In this document: in pieces, positions 11,071 to 32,984 of the stretch
How positions within the stretch are numbered: position 1 is the stretch's first letter
How the letters are laid out: every line of letters begins with the position of its first letter
Assembly (NCBI RefSeq): GCF_000006565.2
Contig: NC_031479.1
Location: 4,862,289 to 4,926,288, forward strand
Direction of reading: 5' to 3'
Source of the DNA: Toxoplasma gondii ME49
Lineage: Eukaryota; Apicomplexa; Conoidasida; Eucoccidiorida; Sarcocystidae
Length of the DNA: 64,000 nt
Notes under the pieces: model-generated
Databases searched by the model: none
Seen by the model: only the letters and a program-made list of their open reading frames with translations
What the model was told of the DNA's origin: nothing
Translations under genes and position numbers: made by a program

Positions 11071-12309
11071 TGGTCGCCAAGAAGACGAAACTTTCTCCTT
11101 TCTCAGAATGCGATTGTTTTTCTCCACTCTCTCTACACTCTCTCTCCACTCTCTCTCCACTCACTCCACTCACTTCACTCACTCTACTCGCTCCCGGCGT
11201 GGAAGAGCGCGGTCCACCTTGAGAAGAGTTTCCGCTGCGCTGTTTTCACCTTTCGAAGGCGAGCGAGAGGGTCTTCCTGGCGCCGGTCGAGGTTTTATAG
11301 GGTTTGCCGAGATTCTCTCGAACTTGAGAAAAGGTGATGCATGCACACACTTGACCGCGTGTCTTGAGCACCGGTGGTAGCCGACGTCGCTCGCGACGTT
11401 TCCAGAGTGAAAGAAGGAAAGAAGACCCGCAAAAAAGATCTGCCTTTCTTGTGTTAAACGCATGCCTTTCTCTCTTTTTTTCCCGGCGAACAGGGATGAG
11501 TGCGCCCACCTGCCGGCGCGCTCCGAGTCGTAACTGTGCACACTGCTTTCTGAAGACTCTCTTGGAAGCTTTTGTCCAGTTTCCACCGATTTCCTTCCCT
11601 CGATGAAAAGCTTTTAAAGGAACAGTGGTTCGCGTCTCTCTCTGCCCCATCTGTGTCTTCCGCCGCTCTCGCTCTTCTCGTGGATCTGCTGAGACCGCAC
11701 ACTCGGCCTTCGGGATTCTCCGACGTTGTCGGTCTTGCCCATATCCCGCTGGCGACTTCTTCCGCGGAGTTGCTTCGCCTTCCCTTTCTTGTCGAAGACT
11801 TGCGGCTCTTCTCCAGACTTTTCTCTGCTTCCTTTTCCCTCCGCATTTCCATCTCTTTACCGCTCCCGACTCCTCACACTGCGGGCACGCGCTCTGCTCT
11901 GCACAAGTACGCTTCAACCGCGCTCATCAGTGACGTTGTTCTTGCTCCTTCCGGTCGACCATCTGCTTCTTCCGCCTTCCCTCCGCTCATTCTTCACCAC
12001 CTGTCGCGCTCGCCGACGGGAGCCTCAACAGGAACTCGGCGTCGCGACCGGCTGTCTCGCGAGTAAACCAACGAGTCGCAGTTGAAGACACCGAAGCAGT
12101 CTGGAGCGCCTCCCTCGTCTGAGTTTTGCTCTCCGATTCGACTCTTGAGATCTCCAAAGAACAACCCAACACACCTGCCGCCCTCGGAGGCGACTCCGGG
12201 TGTATATCGCGGGACTCGCAGTACACTCGGAGACGGACGCCATCTTCGTTGTTTAGATGCTTTGGAAGCTGAAAAACGAGACGTCGATCGGAAATGCGGA
12301 GAAGGAGCG
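11071..12309. other. Promoter and leader region of the TPR-like gene
   Basis: The interval is strongly C/T-rich on the + strand, with CTCTCCACT-type tandem stretches at about 11120-11200. Frames on both strands are long because of the biased composition, but none looks like protein. I take it as 5' flank and leader of the gene starting at 12310, plus the region upstream of the divergently transcribed tRNA. Confidence 0.5.
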
Positions 12310-22110
<9,801 letters not shown>

Positions 22111-22994
22111 TCGGACAACTTCTCCCGTTGAAACGTCCGTCTCAAGGAAGAGAGCACCAGTGTGTTTCTTCTCTGAAGCAGCTTTCTACATCTGTGTTTC
22201 AAACGCGTCTCTGTCTCGCCTTCTCTATCGGCGACTGCGTTTCCTACCAGCACAGGCACCCGCGTCCTCACTGGTATTTCCTCCGTTCCCCGCGTTTACA
22301 TCTACAGGTGGATCCTGTGACTTATCGATGTTCTTCTGCGTTTCCTTCCAGCCCCTACACCATAAATACATGCACGGAGAAAGGCGTGTACATGCATGTA
22401 GTGCTTTGTGTGAGGGGAATAGAAAAAGAGCGTATTTTTCTTATTGCTTGGCAGACGCAACTCTCTCCGCTCTTTTGCTCGTTTCTCGTTTCTGGAGAAC
22501 CGTGAAAGCGAGAGTTGCGAGACCGGCTGAGACAGACAGAACTGCGCATGCGCGACCCGCGCGCGAGAACAGAAGAGAAGTTTCAAGAGTTCGCTGCTCT
22601 TCAATGCACACATGAAGAGGCGTTTCTGGATGGAAGACGACCGGAAAAGAAGGGGAAGACACACTGGAGGAACGACGCATTTACGAAGTCCGGCTCTCGA
22701 TTTCTCGATCGCGTTGTGTTTCGCACACTCGCGCCTCCCTCGGGTAAAAAGTCGCCCAGCCGGGGCCGCGACGTCGCCTCTGTTGCCCTCGCCTCTCAAA
22801 TCGCTCCGCTTCCACTCAAAAACGAGAACCGAGCCACCGTCGGTTCCTCTCCCTCGCGAGAGCAGACCAGTCGCAGAACGTAAAGAGGAGAAAGCGGCAG
22901 CGAAAAGCAAGAGAAAGACCGGAACGAGAGGAAATCAGGAAGAGAAGAGAACGGAGAGACAAACAAGGGCAACAAGACCAAACAAGAAGTAAAC
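22111..22994. other. Convergent 3' ends of the TPR-like and PP2A-A genes
   Basis: Transcription from both sides ends here. No exon is supported. The + strand shows purine-rich sequence near 22870-22990, which is the pyrimidine-rich 3' flank of PP2A-A on the other strand. Confidence 0.6.
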
Positions 22995-23656
22995 TTATGA
23001 GCGCGCCGCAGCGAGAGCCAGTTGAGAGCAGAAGCGGACATCCACGTCAGAGTCGTTCGCAAGAGACTTCAAGGCCCTGAAGAACGCACACAGAAAATCA
23101 AGGAATCTCTGAATGGTTTCCTGGGGCAAACAGACAAGCGCGATACCTTTTTTCTGCCATTGTGTTGTGGCAAAAATGGCAACAGAAATCACAAAACCTC
23201 GAAGAAAAACACACGACGCGAGAGAGCTCTCGACGAGGAGCGAAGAGACGAAAAGAGAGAGAGAAATGAGAAGTGAAAAAAGCTCAAAAAACGCGAGTCC
23301 TTCAAAGACTCAACTTACGGAATAATTTCGTCCGTCGTGTAAGCCGTGGAGGGCAGCGTCTTCGAGCTCAGCATCACGCGAACGACTTCTGCGCCAGTGA
23401 ATTTGACGTTCGGAACTTCATCCTGAGAATAAATAAAAAGGCTTTTCCATCTTTTCTGCATGCTTTCTCTCACACGCTTCTACGCTACACACACCAATGC
23501 AAATCGTACCACAGATCCCAATTATAGCTTTTATACATCCCTATATATCTATATATATCTATCTATATATATCTATATACTTATTATGCAAGATGATTTG
23601 TGTCCTAGGTTCACCTTTATCTTCTATGCAGCCATATATACGCATGTATAAACGGC

Positions 23657-23717
<61 letters not shown>

Positions 23718-24628
23718 GTATATGTTTGGCTCTTCAGAGTAGAAATCCTTGTTTTCTCGATTTTTTCTCTCCTCCAGTGTGTACCTTGAGAGCCGCGAGG
23801 AGGAAAGGGAGGAGGTGATTTTCTGTCTCCGAAGCGGAGAAGACTCCGGCAAGTTTCTGCACACAGAGAGAGAAACTGAAGACCGCAGCGAGCTCTCGGG
23901 AACAGGGCGACCTCCGACACTGTGGTGCGACAGAAAAGCCGAAAAAGGTACGGGGAACGAGAGAGGCGCATCCTTTTCTCGACTTACGGGGACGGCGTGG
24001 AGGACGGCGATGCGTTCGAGATAAGACGACGACGGCCGGCCCTGAGGGAGCGAGGCAAGCGGATCTAAGCCGTTGCTCCGCGAGTCTTTGCCTGAACCTC
24101 CCACAAAGAAAACCTGGCGCAGACGCGGCAGGAGAATCTCCACTGCCCAGCGCACACCGAACTCCGTCGTCAGCGGCTGAAAAGAAACAGAGTGCATGCA
24201 GGCGGCTGTTCGAGTTCCAGAGGGGGGTGCATGCAGTCGTTTTGCGAGACTTGGAGGAAAGCAGATCTGGCTGGATTCAGCTTTGTTCAAGACACACTCG
24301 ACAGCAGGTTTCCAGTGCTATCGAAACTGGTTCAGAGCAATCCTGATTCCTTACCGGACAAGCATCCACTGCAGCTTCGCGGACGTCGTACACATGGTCA
24401 CTAAAGGCCTCGATGAAGATGCTCTGCAGGTGCTTGGAAAAGAAGTCGACGCCCTGAAAAAATACACGCAAGATCCAACATCACCAGACACCGAAACACA
24501 ACCCCCATACACGAACATATATATATATATATATATTCATATATATATATATATTCATATATATATATATATACGCATATAGGCCTACATGAAAATGTGC
24601 AAGTGTGTACATCTGCACCCTCACAAGC

Positions 24629-24659
<31 letters not shown>

Positions 24660-27600
24660 CATGTATGTATGTATGTATGCGTGTGTCATGAGAGGCGTTC
24701 TCTGTTTGCGGCGTGGAGAGTTTGCGGCGTGGAGAGCTTGGAGCGGAAACTCGGTATCTTCCGAAAGTCTCACGAAAGCTTTTGAGATGGGGACGACTTG
24801 TTTGATGATTTCGACGCGCAGAGTCCAGTCCCCGCCGCCGGCCGTCGCGCCCAAAGCGTTGCAGAGTCCTTCCACGAGCCTCACGGCCTCCGGACAGTCT
24901 GGCGCGGGGCGCTGCGTTGCCACCAAGGCGCAGAATTCCCCTGCGTGTTGCGCGAGGCTGCAAGACGGAAACAACATGCAGCGAAAGACAGAGATCTGGT
25001 CGAGCTCTCCGTCTCGTCAACGGCGTCAACGAGCAGCAGAGGCGGCACTGCGACGTACTGAAGGGGCGCACGAGACACACCCTCGAGTCTGCATTCATCA
25101 TTGACAGCAGCGGCCAGCGTTGGTGTGCTTGGGAGCCGGTGAACGCTTTCTTGAAGGTGACTGTGAAGCCGATCGAGAAACGACTGATCTGAGAACTTGC
25201 TGGCTTCGCTTTATCCCTCCCCTACTCCGTCGCGCGTCCTCCCTCCGAGTTCCTTTCCCTCTCGTTTCTTCTCGTCCTCGCGCCCTATCGTCCTGTCTCT
25301 CTTGATCTCTCTCTTCCAATTCTCGCTCGTTTTCTCTCTTGATCTCTCTCTTCCAATTCTCGCTCGTTTTCTCTCTTGATCTCTCTCTTCCGATTCTCGC
25401 TCGTTTTCTCTCTTGATCTCTCTCTTCCGATTCTCGCTCGTTTTCTCTCTTGATCTCTCTCTTCCGATTCTCGCTCGTTTTCTCTCTGGATCTCTCTCTT
25501 CCGATTCTCGCTCGTTTTCTCTCTGGATCTCTCTCTTCCAATTCTCGCTCGTTTTCTCTCTGGATCTCTTTTTTCTGATTCTCGCTCGTTTTCTCCGTGC
25601 GATTCTCTCTGGGTCCCTCCTTCGCCCCATCGGTCTCTGCCGTTCGCTATCGCGCGTCGCGTACGTCATGCGGACGTGAGCCTCTTCGCGGCTGTTCAGG
25701 AGGAGAGCGAGGCTGGCGAGCACCGTCTGCGCACTGGCGGCGCCCGCGGCCCTGGCGACGGGCAAGGCGACTTCGAGGACCGGCGCGAGGAGCGGCGAGT
25801 TGCAGAGGAGCGGCGAGGAGAGAGTCGGCGGCGCGACGACTGGCAGAACTCCCGCGGCGGCCGCAGCCGGACTCATCGCGTTCTCTTGCAGAAGCTGGGG
25901 GACCAGCGGCACCAGATACTCGCTCACTTCATCTGCCGGGAGGACTTCCGCGATCTCGCCGACTGCCCGAATCGCCGCCTGTCGCACATCGCGGAGCGCC
26001 GAGTCTCTGAGCAGCGGCTGCAAGCAGGGGTAGAACTGCGAGGCAAACTGGGAGGGGAACGCAGCCGTCAGCGCCGCGAGTCCGCGCGCAACCACTGCTC
26101 TCACTCTCCAGGACGGATCTGAGACTGCAGCAGAGAGCAGGGGGAAGACGGCCGACGCGCTGAACGTCTGCGAACTCGCGGAGGGGAACAGCAGCGCCAA
26201 CTGAAGCAACGACCCCACAGCCGCGGCCCGCAGGAAATCCTGAAAAGCGAAAAAGAGAGAGCGACAGGAAAGGCGGTCGGCCACGGAGAGGCAAAGCGAC
26301 AGCGAAACTGGAAAAAAGTCGCAAATCCGAAAACGCGGGGAGGAAGGAGGAAGGGAAGGGGAGAAGGGGAGAAGTTAGAAACAAGACACGGGAGAAACGA
26401 GAGGTGGAAACGCCGACGGACAAATGTCTTTCACTTACAGAAAGGGATGTTTCGGGAGTGCAGTGTTTGAACTCTTCTGCTCCCTTTTCCTTATTCTCTA
26501 ACAGAACAGACACACATTCTCTCTCTTTCTCTTTCTCTCTCTCTCGCGTACGCTCACAGTTCCTTTGGAAAAAGAACTGTACGTCCTTGCATTTTGAAAC
26601 GCCTTTTTCACTATCTTTCATCCTGTTGAAAAGACGTCGAGTCACCTTTCACAGGCAGAGCAGCTAAGACGACTACCACGGAAGAGGCGCTTCTGTCAAC
26701 TCGGAGGATGGAGAAGGGCATAGCAGGAGAAGTCTCTCCTCTCTTCCCCTCCTCCTATGTATCGACCTCCCTTGCGCGCGTGAGATGTCTTCGACATACG
26801 ATGGTGTCTGCGATCATTTTCTTCAAAGTCGGCAAGAAGAAGTCTCCCAGACCCTGCGGATCTTCCTCGAGCGTCTGCGCCGCATCTTCCGAGCAAGCCG
26901 ATTGTCGCGTCTGGTCTCGAATTCGTCGCCAGTGTCGCACAAAAGCAGGGACTTCCACCGCAGCGTCGCGACGCACCAGCAGCGCCTCGTGCGTCAACAG
27001 CTTTTCGAATAAACTGGAAAACACAGTCCGAAAAACAGCGAAAATCGGAACTCGTCCAGGCTGCATGGACAGAGAGGAGACACATTCGAAGCGAAAGGCT
27101 AAGCAGCAGATCCATGCGTGATGGATAAGGCGACGACGCGCAGCAAGAAGAGAAAGCCTGCTGCACTGGAGAGAGACGGCAGCGCGCTCGTCTTCTCCAC
27201 CCACACAACAGGATCAAATCTTCCTTGAGCGACTCGACAGGCACTCCAGAGAGCGTGAGAGCTCTTTTGATTTCCATGAACGGAGTTACATACTCGATCA
27301 TCTTCGGTCCCATAGTCTGGAGTAAGTTAACCTTAAAACGTATCGCGAACCAGAACTGTAGAGCTCAAATCGAATAAACAGAGACATGACAGTACCTAGG
27401 ATACTGAATAGGACTCCAGTTATGAGATACAGACAACCAAGTTCTTTATGATAGCTGTACACCGCCACCCCACTGGACTGCTTAAGACAGCTGGTCTGCC
27501 GCATGGGCCAACCTTTGGAGAAATGACGCGAAAAACACACAGCCATCTATCGTCCGTCAGGAATGAAGGAGGGTGTGGAAGACACCGTTAGGCGCGGCAG

Positions 27601-29413
27601 AATCTGTTGAAAACAGAGACTCGCTTTCGCACTGAGCCGGAACAGTCCGCCGATCGCGTCGGAAAGGTGGACCTTGAGAAGGGTACCGTGGCGGCGGAAC
27701 GATGTGAGTCACGAACTGAGATGGGGAATATACTAAGACTTCACTCCCCTGCATGGACGCGTCGGATCGTTTTCGCGAGCCTTCACTTCTCCTCCCGGAC
27801 AAACGACACCGGAAGCTTCAGCCCAGGAAGGAGGATCTTCCCCTTCTCTCTCCTCACGCTTCCCGTCCCGCGCAGTACCTTCTCAACTCGGATCTGTCGA
27901 GGTTGAGCTCGGGGCGTCGCAGATCGCTGTCTTCGCTCTCGACGCGCTTTTCCTCGGGGGCACTGGCCTCTCTGCTGGCGGCTGGGCGCTGGTCTCTCCC
28001 CTCCTCCTGCTCGGTCTTCTCCTTCTCGACACCGTCGTCCACCTGCCCTGCAGCTGGCGCCGCGTAGGCGTAGAGCGCGGGGACGAGCTTCGCCGCGCTG
28101 CACTTGGAGAAGAACAGTCCCGAGTCGCTGTGAAGGAGCCGCGAGGCGATGGGGAGGAGGAAACGCTGCGCGAAGGCCTGCTGCGAACGGAAATCGGGGA
28201 AGAAGCGCAGGAGGTACAGCAGAGACGTTACTGCCTCGTCTCGAATGCACTTTTCTTCCTTCGCCGCCAGAGGCTCGAGCGCCCCCGCAATCTCTCCCAA
28301 GGCTCGAGTGACCGCCGCGCTCTCATCTCTGCGTGCAGAAGCGTCCGCGCTGCCGAGGAGACTCAAACGCCGCTCGCGCTCTTCCTCGTCCGCCTTCAAA
28401 ACGCCCACAACTCCCCGCGCCACTGCCCGCCACTGCGCGGCGAGCACACAGAGAATTTCATCGCTCTCGCGACGCGACAGCTGGTAGGACTGCAGAAAGG
28501 GCAGCAGCAGGACGCGGGTGTCCACAGGGCCCATTGCTGCGGAGATCCACGACAGCCGCGTCAAGGCAGATACCTGAAACCGCATGCAAAAAGGAGACGC
28601 CCATGCGGAGCGTGGACGCGATCGCAGACCAGCGAGCCGCCTGGAGAAGGCGAAAACCAGAGGAAGTGAAACTGCGCAAGAACCGGAAAACGAGGGAACC
28701 GAGCCAGGGAAGAAAAGAGATCAAAAAAAGGAAAAGAAAAAGATAAAAAAAGAAAGAAAAAGAGAAAAAGAGAAAAAGAGACAGAAGACGACGCGGTCGA
28801 AGGCGGAGCGATGAAGCGTCGCTCGTCTGCGAAATCCGAACGAGAACTGACAGGAAACAGAAACCTTGCCACAACATCGGCTTCCCCGACCCCCCTGTTC
28901 GCCTCAAAACTCAGAACACCATTCAGCCTTTCTCCAAACAGAGACGCGCACATGCAATTATTTATTTTCATCCTCGTTGATCGATTTAGGACCCTGTGTC
29001 GCGTGGACGCACTGCTGTTCGCATATCGACCTAGAGAAAGACATACTTTTCTGTCTGGACGTTTGCGCGCAACTTTTCACTTTGCGTAACAACACATACC
29101 TCTTCATCGTATATATACATACATATACAAATATATATATATATATATATATATAAATACATATATATATATTTATATTTATATTCATGTATATGTTGAC
29201 AGTGCGTGCATGGTTGCAGTGAGTTCTTTTTGCGTTGACAGATATCACTTTATAGATGCATGTATAGAGTGCTTGCGCATGATAAAATTCCCCGTTGTTC
29301 GTTGATGGAGACGCGTTATTTCTCACTTGCTGCGACTGCGAGGGCTTGAACGCTGCAGGTGTGTCGGGCAGACCCACAAGTTCCTCCTCGAGAAAGGAGA
29401 GATGTTCCGCCAT
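22995..29413 (-). CDS. Protein phosphatase 2A scaffold subunit A (PR65/Tpd3 type)
   Basis: HEAT-repeat scaffold that holds the PP2A catalytic C and regulatory B subunits. Eleven exons agree in phase: 29327-29413 (ATG in AAGATGG), 27879-28573, 26800-27013, 25665-26239, 25059-25199, 24774-24957, 24355-24453, 23988-24176, 23785-23856, 23319-23422, 22995-23076 (TAA), giving 813 residues against about 590 in animals and yeast. Diagnostic matches to PR65 are TRLSWISAAMGPVDTRVLLL in exon 2, SWRVRAVVARGL in exon 4, GVDFFSKHLQ..DHVYDVREAA in exon 7, DEVPNVKF in exon 10 and LANDSDVDVRF at the C-terminus. The extra length comes mainly from an acidic/Lys-rich insertion before Leu-Asp-Arg-Ser-Glu-Leu-Arg in exon 2, with smaller insertions later. 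The exon 4/5 border (ATGAC donor, GCCAG acceptor) is the least certain. Introns carry a cox1 fragment, a 37-bp minisatellite and (TA)n tracts. Confidence 0.95.
23542..23725. repeat. (TA)n/(TATC)n microsatellites
   Basis: Two AT-rich tracts (about 23542-23580 and 23640-23725) within the PP2A-A intron 23423-23784. Confidence 0.9.
24514..24662. repeat. (TA)n-rich microsatellites
   Basis: Several TA/CATA runs in the PP2A-A intron 24454-24773, followed by GTATG tandem units. Confidence 0.9.
25304..25615. repeat. 37-bp minisatellite, about eight copies
   Basis: Units starting with GATCTCTCTCTTCC recur at 25304, 25341, 25378, 25415, 25452, 25489, 25526 and 25563, so the period is exactly 37. Copies differ by A/G at the centre and T/G near the end. 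It lies in the PP2A-A intron 25200-25664. Because 37 is not a multiple of three, the minus strand reads as a 37-residue Arg/Glu/Lys/Ser repeat through all three frames. Confidence 0.95.
27344..27453 (-). pseudogene. Nuclear mitochondrial insertion: 5' fragment of cox1
   Basis: The minus strand translates as Tyr-His-Lys-Glu-Leu-Gly-Cys-Leu-Tyr-Leu-Ile, then Gly-Val-Leu-Phe-Ser-Ile-Leu-Gly and Ser-Leu-Phe-Ile-Arg-Phe-Glu-Leu-Tyr-Ser-Ser-Gly-Ser-Arg. This matches the start of cytochrome c oxidase subunit I, which begins with a conserved His-Lys-x-x-Gly-x-x-Tyr and first transmembrane helix. Similarity stops abruptly on both sides; flanks to roughly 27320 and 27520 may be mitochondrial too. The fragment sits in the PP2A-A intron 27014-27878 and cannot be expressed as a functional protein. 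Toxoplasma nuclear genomes are known to hold very many short mitochondrial fragments. Confidence 0.8.
29106..29191. repeat. (TA)n-rich microsatellite
   Basis: TA tract with CATA/TTTATA interruptions in the first PP2A-A intron (28574-29326). Confidence 0.9.
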
Positions 29414-31598
29414 CTTGAAAGCGCGAGAGAAAACGGGGTAAAACTTGCGCAGAAGAAGCGGTGGAGACGAAGGGAAGGAAGCCAGAAGAAGGAAGGAGAC
29501 GAAACAAAGAAAAAGAATAGGAAGAACAAGGAGGAAGAGAAGAAAGGAGCGGAAGAGAACAGCGGACAAGAAAACCAATGACAATATGAGGAGCGCGAGA
29601 GAAGGCTACGAAGGGAAGACAGAAAACGGAGACGAAGAGGGAGAGAAGATGGTGGAACAGACGCGCGGTCCACGAAAGCGAGGATGTGTGTTCGAAAACA
29701 TCAAGAAACGAAGAAGCGAACGCATGCGTTCGATTTAAAAATAAATTCGCTACGCGGCCTGTTGTCCCTGACGCGAGGAGAGCAGAGGGTAGACACCTCC
29801 GTGGAGAAGAGAAGCAATGAAGGAAAACTGCATGTCTGCGACGCGAGGCTGAGAAAGAACTCGAACTGCGGGAGAAACGCGGGAGAAACGTCACAGGCAC
29901 ACTCCATTCCTCTGGAAACGAAGCGGAAGTGAGAAAACCGGTCTCTTCGGCGCGCCGGTTTCCACACAGAGAAAAAGCCTCTCCGCTCCAACTGCCTCCG
30001 CCGTCTCAAGACCGGATGCCGGCCAAAACGCAGTCCACCGACGAAACAGAGCGCCCGGCAGCAAGCGGCTCGGCCAACACTAGGTGCATGGACACCGCAA
30101 GAGAGAGGGGGAGACAGGAGCGCGGCTAAGACGCACCGAGCGAGAGAAAAACGAAAGTTCTCCCAGGCAGCAGGCAGACGCCTGCGCAGCAGACGCTGAG
30201 AGCATTCGAAAACAGGCGTGGATGCAGAGGCAGCGAAATCCAGCTCTCGCGAAGAAGAGGAACCTCAGCGACGGAGGGGAGCCTCAGGAGAAGAGATATC
30301 TGAGGCGAACGGGGAACACAGGCGCACCGGCAAAAGCACAAGGCCAGAGAGAGACAAGTTTTCTCGCTTTCCTGAGTGCGTTGAAAAGCTCGAAGGAGAA
30401 ACGAGAGAGCTCCAGAGACACGGCGTACGTACACCTCTCAGACAGATCCGAAAGCTCGCCGATCGCCGCTCGCCGGACAGCTGCTGAGGCGGGGAAGCAG
30501 GCGCCAACGCAGAAGCAGAGATGGAGAAGAGAAAGAGAGGAGAAGGAAGGAAAGCGAGAGACGGGAGAGGCGACGAAAACGCGGGAACACGAGGAGATCC
30601 GCGAGGAGCAGAATGTTTGCCAAGTTTAGCGAGAAGACGCCGGAGAACGCGAAGGCTCTCACCGATCCACGAAGCATGTAGATTTCCTTGTTTCCGGTAT
30701 CTTAAAACGAAAGAGAGATCCCCTTTTTCGACAGTTTCACCGGATAGGCCCGGCAGGGACAGAAGCAGGCAGTGCGCGTTCTCCTTGGCCGGTAAGTGAA
30801 CAAATGGTTCAGCGTTTTCAGCTGTCTATCGGACTCGGTGCCAGATTTCGAGGAGTCGGTCGACGAGGCTGGAAGAGACACGAGTCAGACGGAAGAGGAG
30901 AACTCGCACAGCGCCTCGGCGAGTTCGATGTGAACGCGAGGCGCGGCGGATTTCGGAAGTGCAGCGTTTCCAAAATACAGCCTCTTCTGCAGTTCCGGCG
31001 AAGAAGCCGGCGGAGAAAAGGAATTTTCCGAGGGAAAAGAGGAATGTCCACGTTCTGAATTTCGGAAGCCTCTCTCCAAGCTCCCCGGACAAAGAGGGAG
31101 GAGAGAGAGGGAGAAAGCGGCGCGCGTGCATGCGTCGTGTGCGCCGCAGAGAAACGGAGCGGACACAAGGTCTCGACGTTCTCGCCAGCAACAGTGGCAG
31201 AGCGAACGAGCATTTCGCAAAAGCAAGTGGAAACCACTGCAGCTTGCCGCGTCAACTCGAACAGATCTGGAAAAAAGAAAGCTCTGCGGTCTGCGAGGCT
31301 CACCTGCTCTCCTTTCTGCAGAGAGCGACACAGAAACTACGCGTCCGACACTGGGCACAACAGGACCGGTGGAGTGACAGCGTTTCAGCCGACTCTATAC
31401 AGTTCATCGCAGATATGCACCGAAAGCGTCTGCGCTCTGTCTCTCTGCAGAACTCTGCAGTTCGCCGGAGATTTGCCAGAAGAAGAATCTCCGGCGAAAC
31501 AAAAACCAAAATGCTGCACACTCTTTCTCCACCCTCCCACGAGTTGACGCAAAAACTCGGAGAAACAGGCAGCTCTGCCCAGGCTCGGCAGACTTCTC

Positions 31599-31614
31599 AG
31601 GTGTACGTACACCT
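31599..31614. repeat. Perfect 16-bp palindrome AGGTGTACGTACACCT
   Basis: Dispersed-family copy in the PP2A-A/VPS4 spacer; same GGTGTACGTACACC core as the copy at 20979. Confidence 0.9.
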
Positions 31615-31902
31615 GGCGCACTCTCACGCAGCAGTGCCGCCGTCGATAGGCGAAAAGCTGCCTGTTTCTCCGAGTTTCTCAGAGGAAGAAAAGAGAGCCT
31701 CTGGAGAGTCCAGGAGCTCGGAGTCTTCCAGCGTCGACCTGCTCTGCACCGGTCGATACACCGATGCGAGCGTCGGTCAACAAATGCTGCAAAGTCGCGT
31801 AGACATGCGTAGACTACTCCCTGTGAAAATGCTCATGTATACAACTCATCTGCCTACCTGTACAACGACTCTCTCACGTACCTCCCAACACCTGCCTTGC
31901 CT

Positions 31903-31999
31903 ATACACATATATATATATATATGTATATATGTGGGTTTGTATGCATAAATATATATGTATATATATGTATGTATATACATATATACAAATATGTATA
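31903..31999. repeat. (TA)n-rich microsatellite
   Basis: TA with TGTA/CATA units in intergenic DNA. A second tract of the same type lies at 32512-32567. Confidence 0.9.
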
Positions 32000-32984
32000 T
32001 ATATACGATGTTTCTATGGGCGGATGTAAGTTTCAGGAGAGGCTCTGCACCGCACCGCTGGCAAACAGGCGCCGTCTGAACGCGCTGGAAGCGCCTTCGT
32101 TTTCGAAGGCGCAGCAGGTCGGAGACAGTCTCTCGCATGCGGCAAAAAGTTCAAAGAAAGAGGAGGCAGAGAAGCCTCTTTTTAAAGTCTACGGAGCTGT
32201 GCCCTCCAAAGCCTGAGAGAGAGGTGTGACTCTGAGCCGAGAGCACCCGGTGTGCCTGCGAACCTGGTGCTCGAAAACTCAAAATGCATTCACTTTCTGT
32301 CGAGAAAAGCCGATCTTCTGCCGTTCCACTTTTCTCTCCGCCGCCGACGGTCAAGGAAGGTCTTTCAAAAAGGTTTCAAGTTCGAACAAATGGTCAAAAA
32401 CGCAACACCCAACTTCCCTGCTAAATTTCGCAACTCACGCCTCTTTGCATGAGGCATCAACGACGTACGCTCGCACCGCACATATGCAGACCTACATACA
32501 CAGACATATACAGATGTAAGCATATACTTGTACATATATACATACATATATATATATATATATATCTGTAGTCCGAGGAGTGTTGACTGATAAAAATGTG
32601 AAAACAGACTAACGTAGCTACAGAAAGGACTATTTGAACGCTGTGGAACGTTTGAGGAAAAAGTCTCTTAAGTTTCGCACATGCCTGCGTTGTTATCTTT
32701 AAGGAAGCGCGACTTCTCCGCCTCTGCCTTCACACCACAGTGACCAGACCTCCGCGGGTGCTTTCTTCTTCCGCGTCTTCTTCTTCGTCTTCTTCTTCTT
32801 CTCCCCTCTTCTTCCTGTTCTTGTCCGAGCTCGCTTTGCATTCCTTTCGGTTCTCAACGCATGCTCTCGCCACAAAAAGGCGCCCCTGCGTCCGCGTGGA
32901 GTGTGACGAGAAAGGACAGAGCTGCCTCGAAGATACAGACCTCCTTCTCTGCGTTCTTCCTCGTCTCTCTTCGCAGCGGCTGTC

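Larger units (their letters stand above)
29414..32984. other. Spacer between PP2A-A (5' end) and VPS4 (3' end)
   Basis: It must contain the PP2A-A promoter and leader just above 29413 and the VPS4 3' UTR just below 32985. A 356-codon + frame (30959-32029) exists but is Arg/Ser-rich, ends in microsatellite-encoded residues and shows no domain, so I do not call it a gene. A 22-codon + frame at 30612-30680 was noticed and is also unsupported. Confidence 0.5.

Noticed and set aside
23077..23192. Longer last exon of PP2A-A using the acceptor at 23121
   Set aside because: The acceptor TTCTTCAG at 23077 gives the correct phase and the expected PR65 C-terminal alignment; the upstream acceptor shifts the frame.
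27205..27330. Plausible extra PP2A-A exon beginning Met-Gly-Pro-Lys-Met-Ile-Glu-Tyr
   Set aside because: The PR65 alignment runs directly from exon 27879-28573 to 26800-27013 in matching phase, leaving no room for it.
30959..32029. 356-codon + frame between PP2A-A and VPS4
   Set aside because: Composition is not protein-like, it ends in (TA)n-encoded residues, and there is no family similarity.
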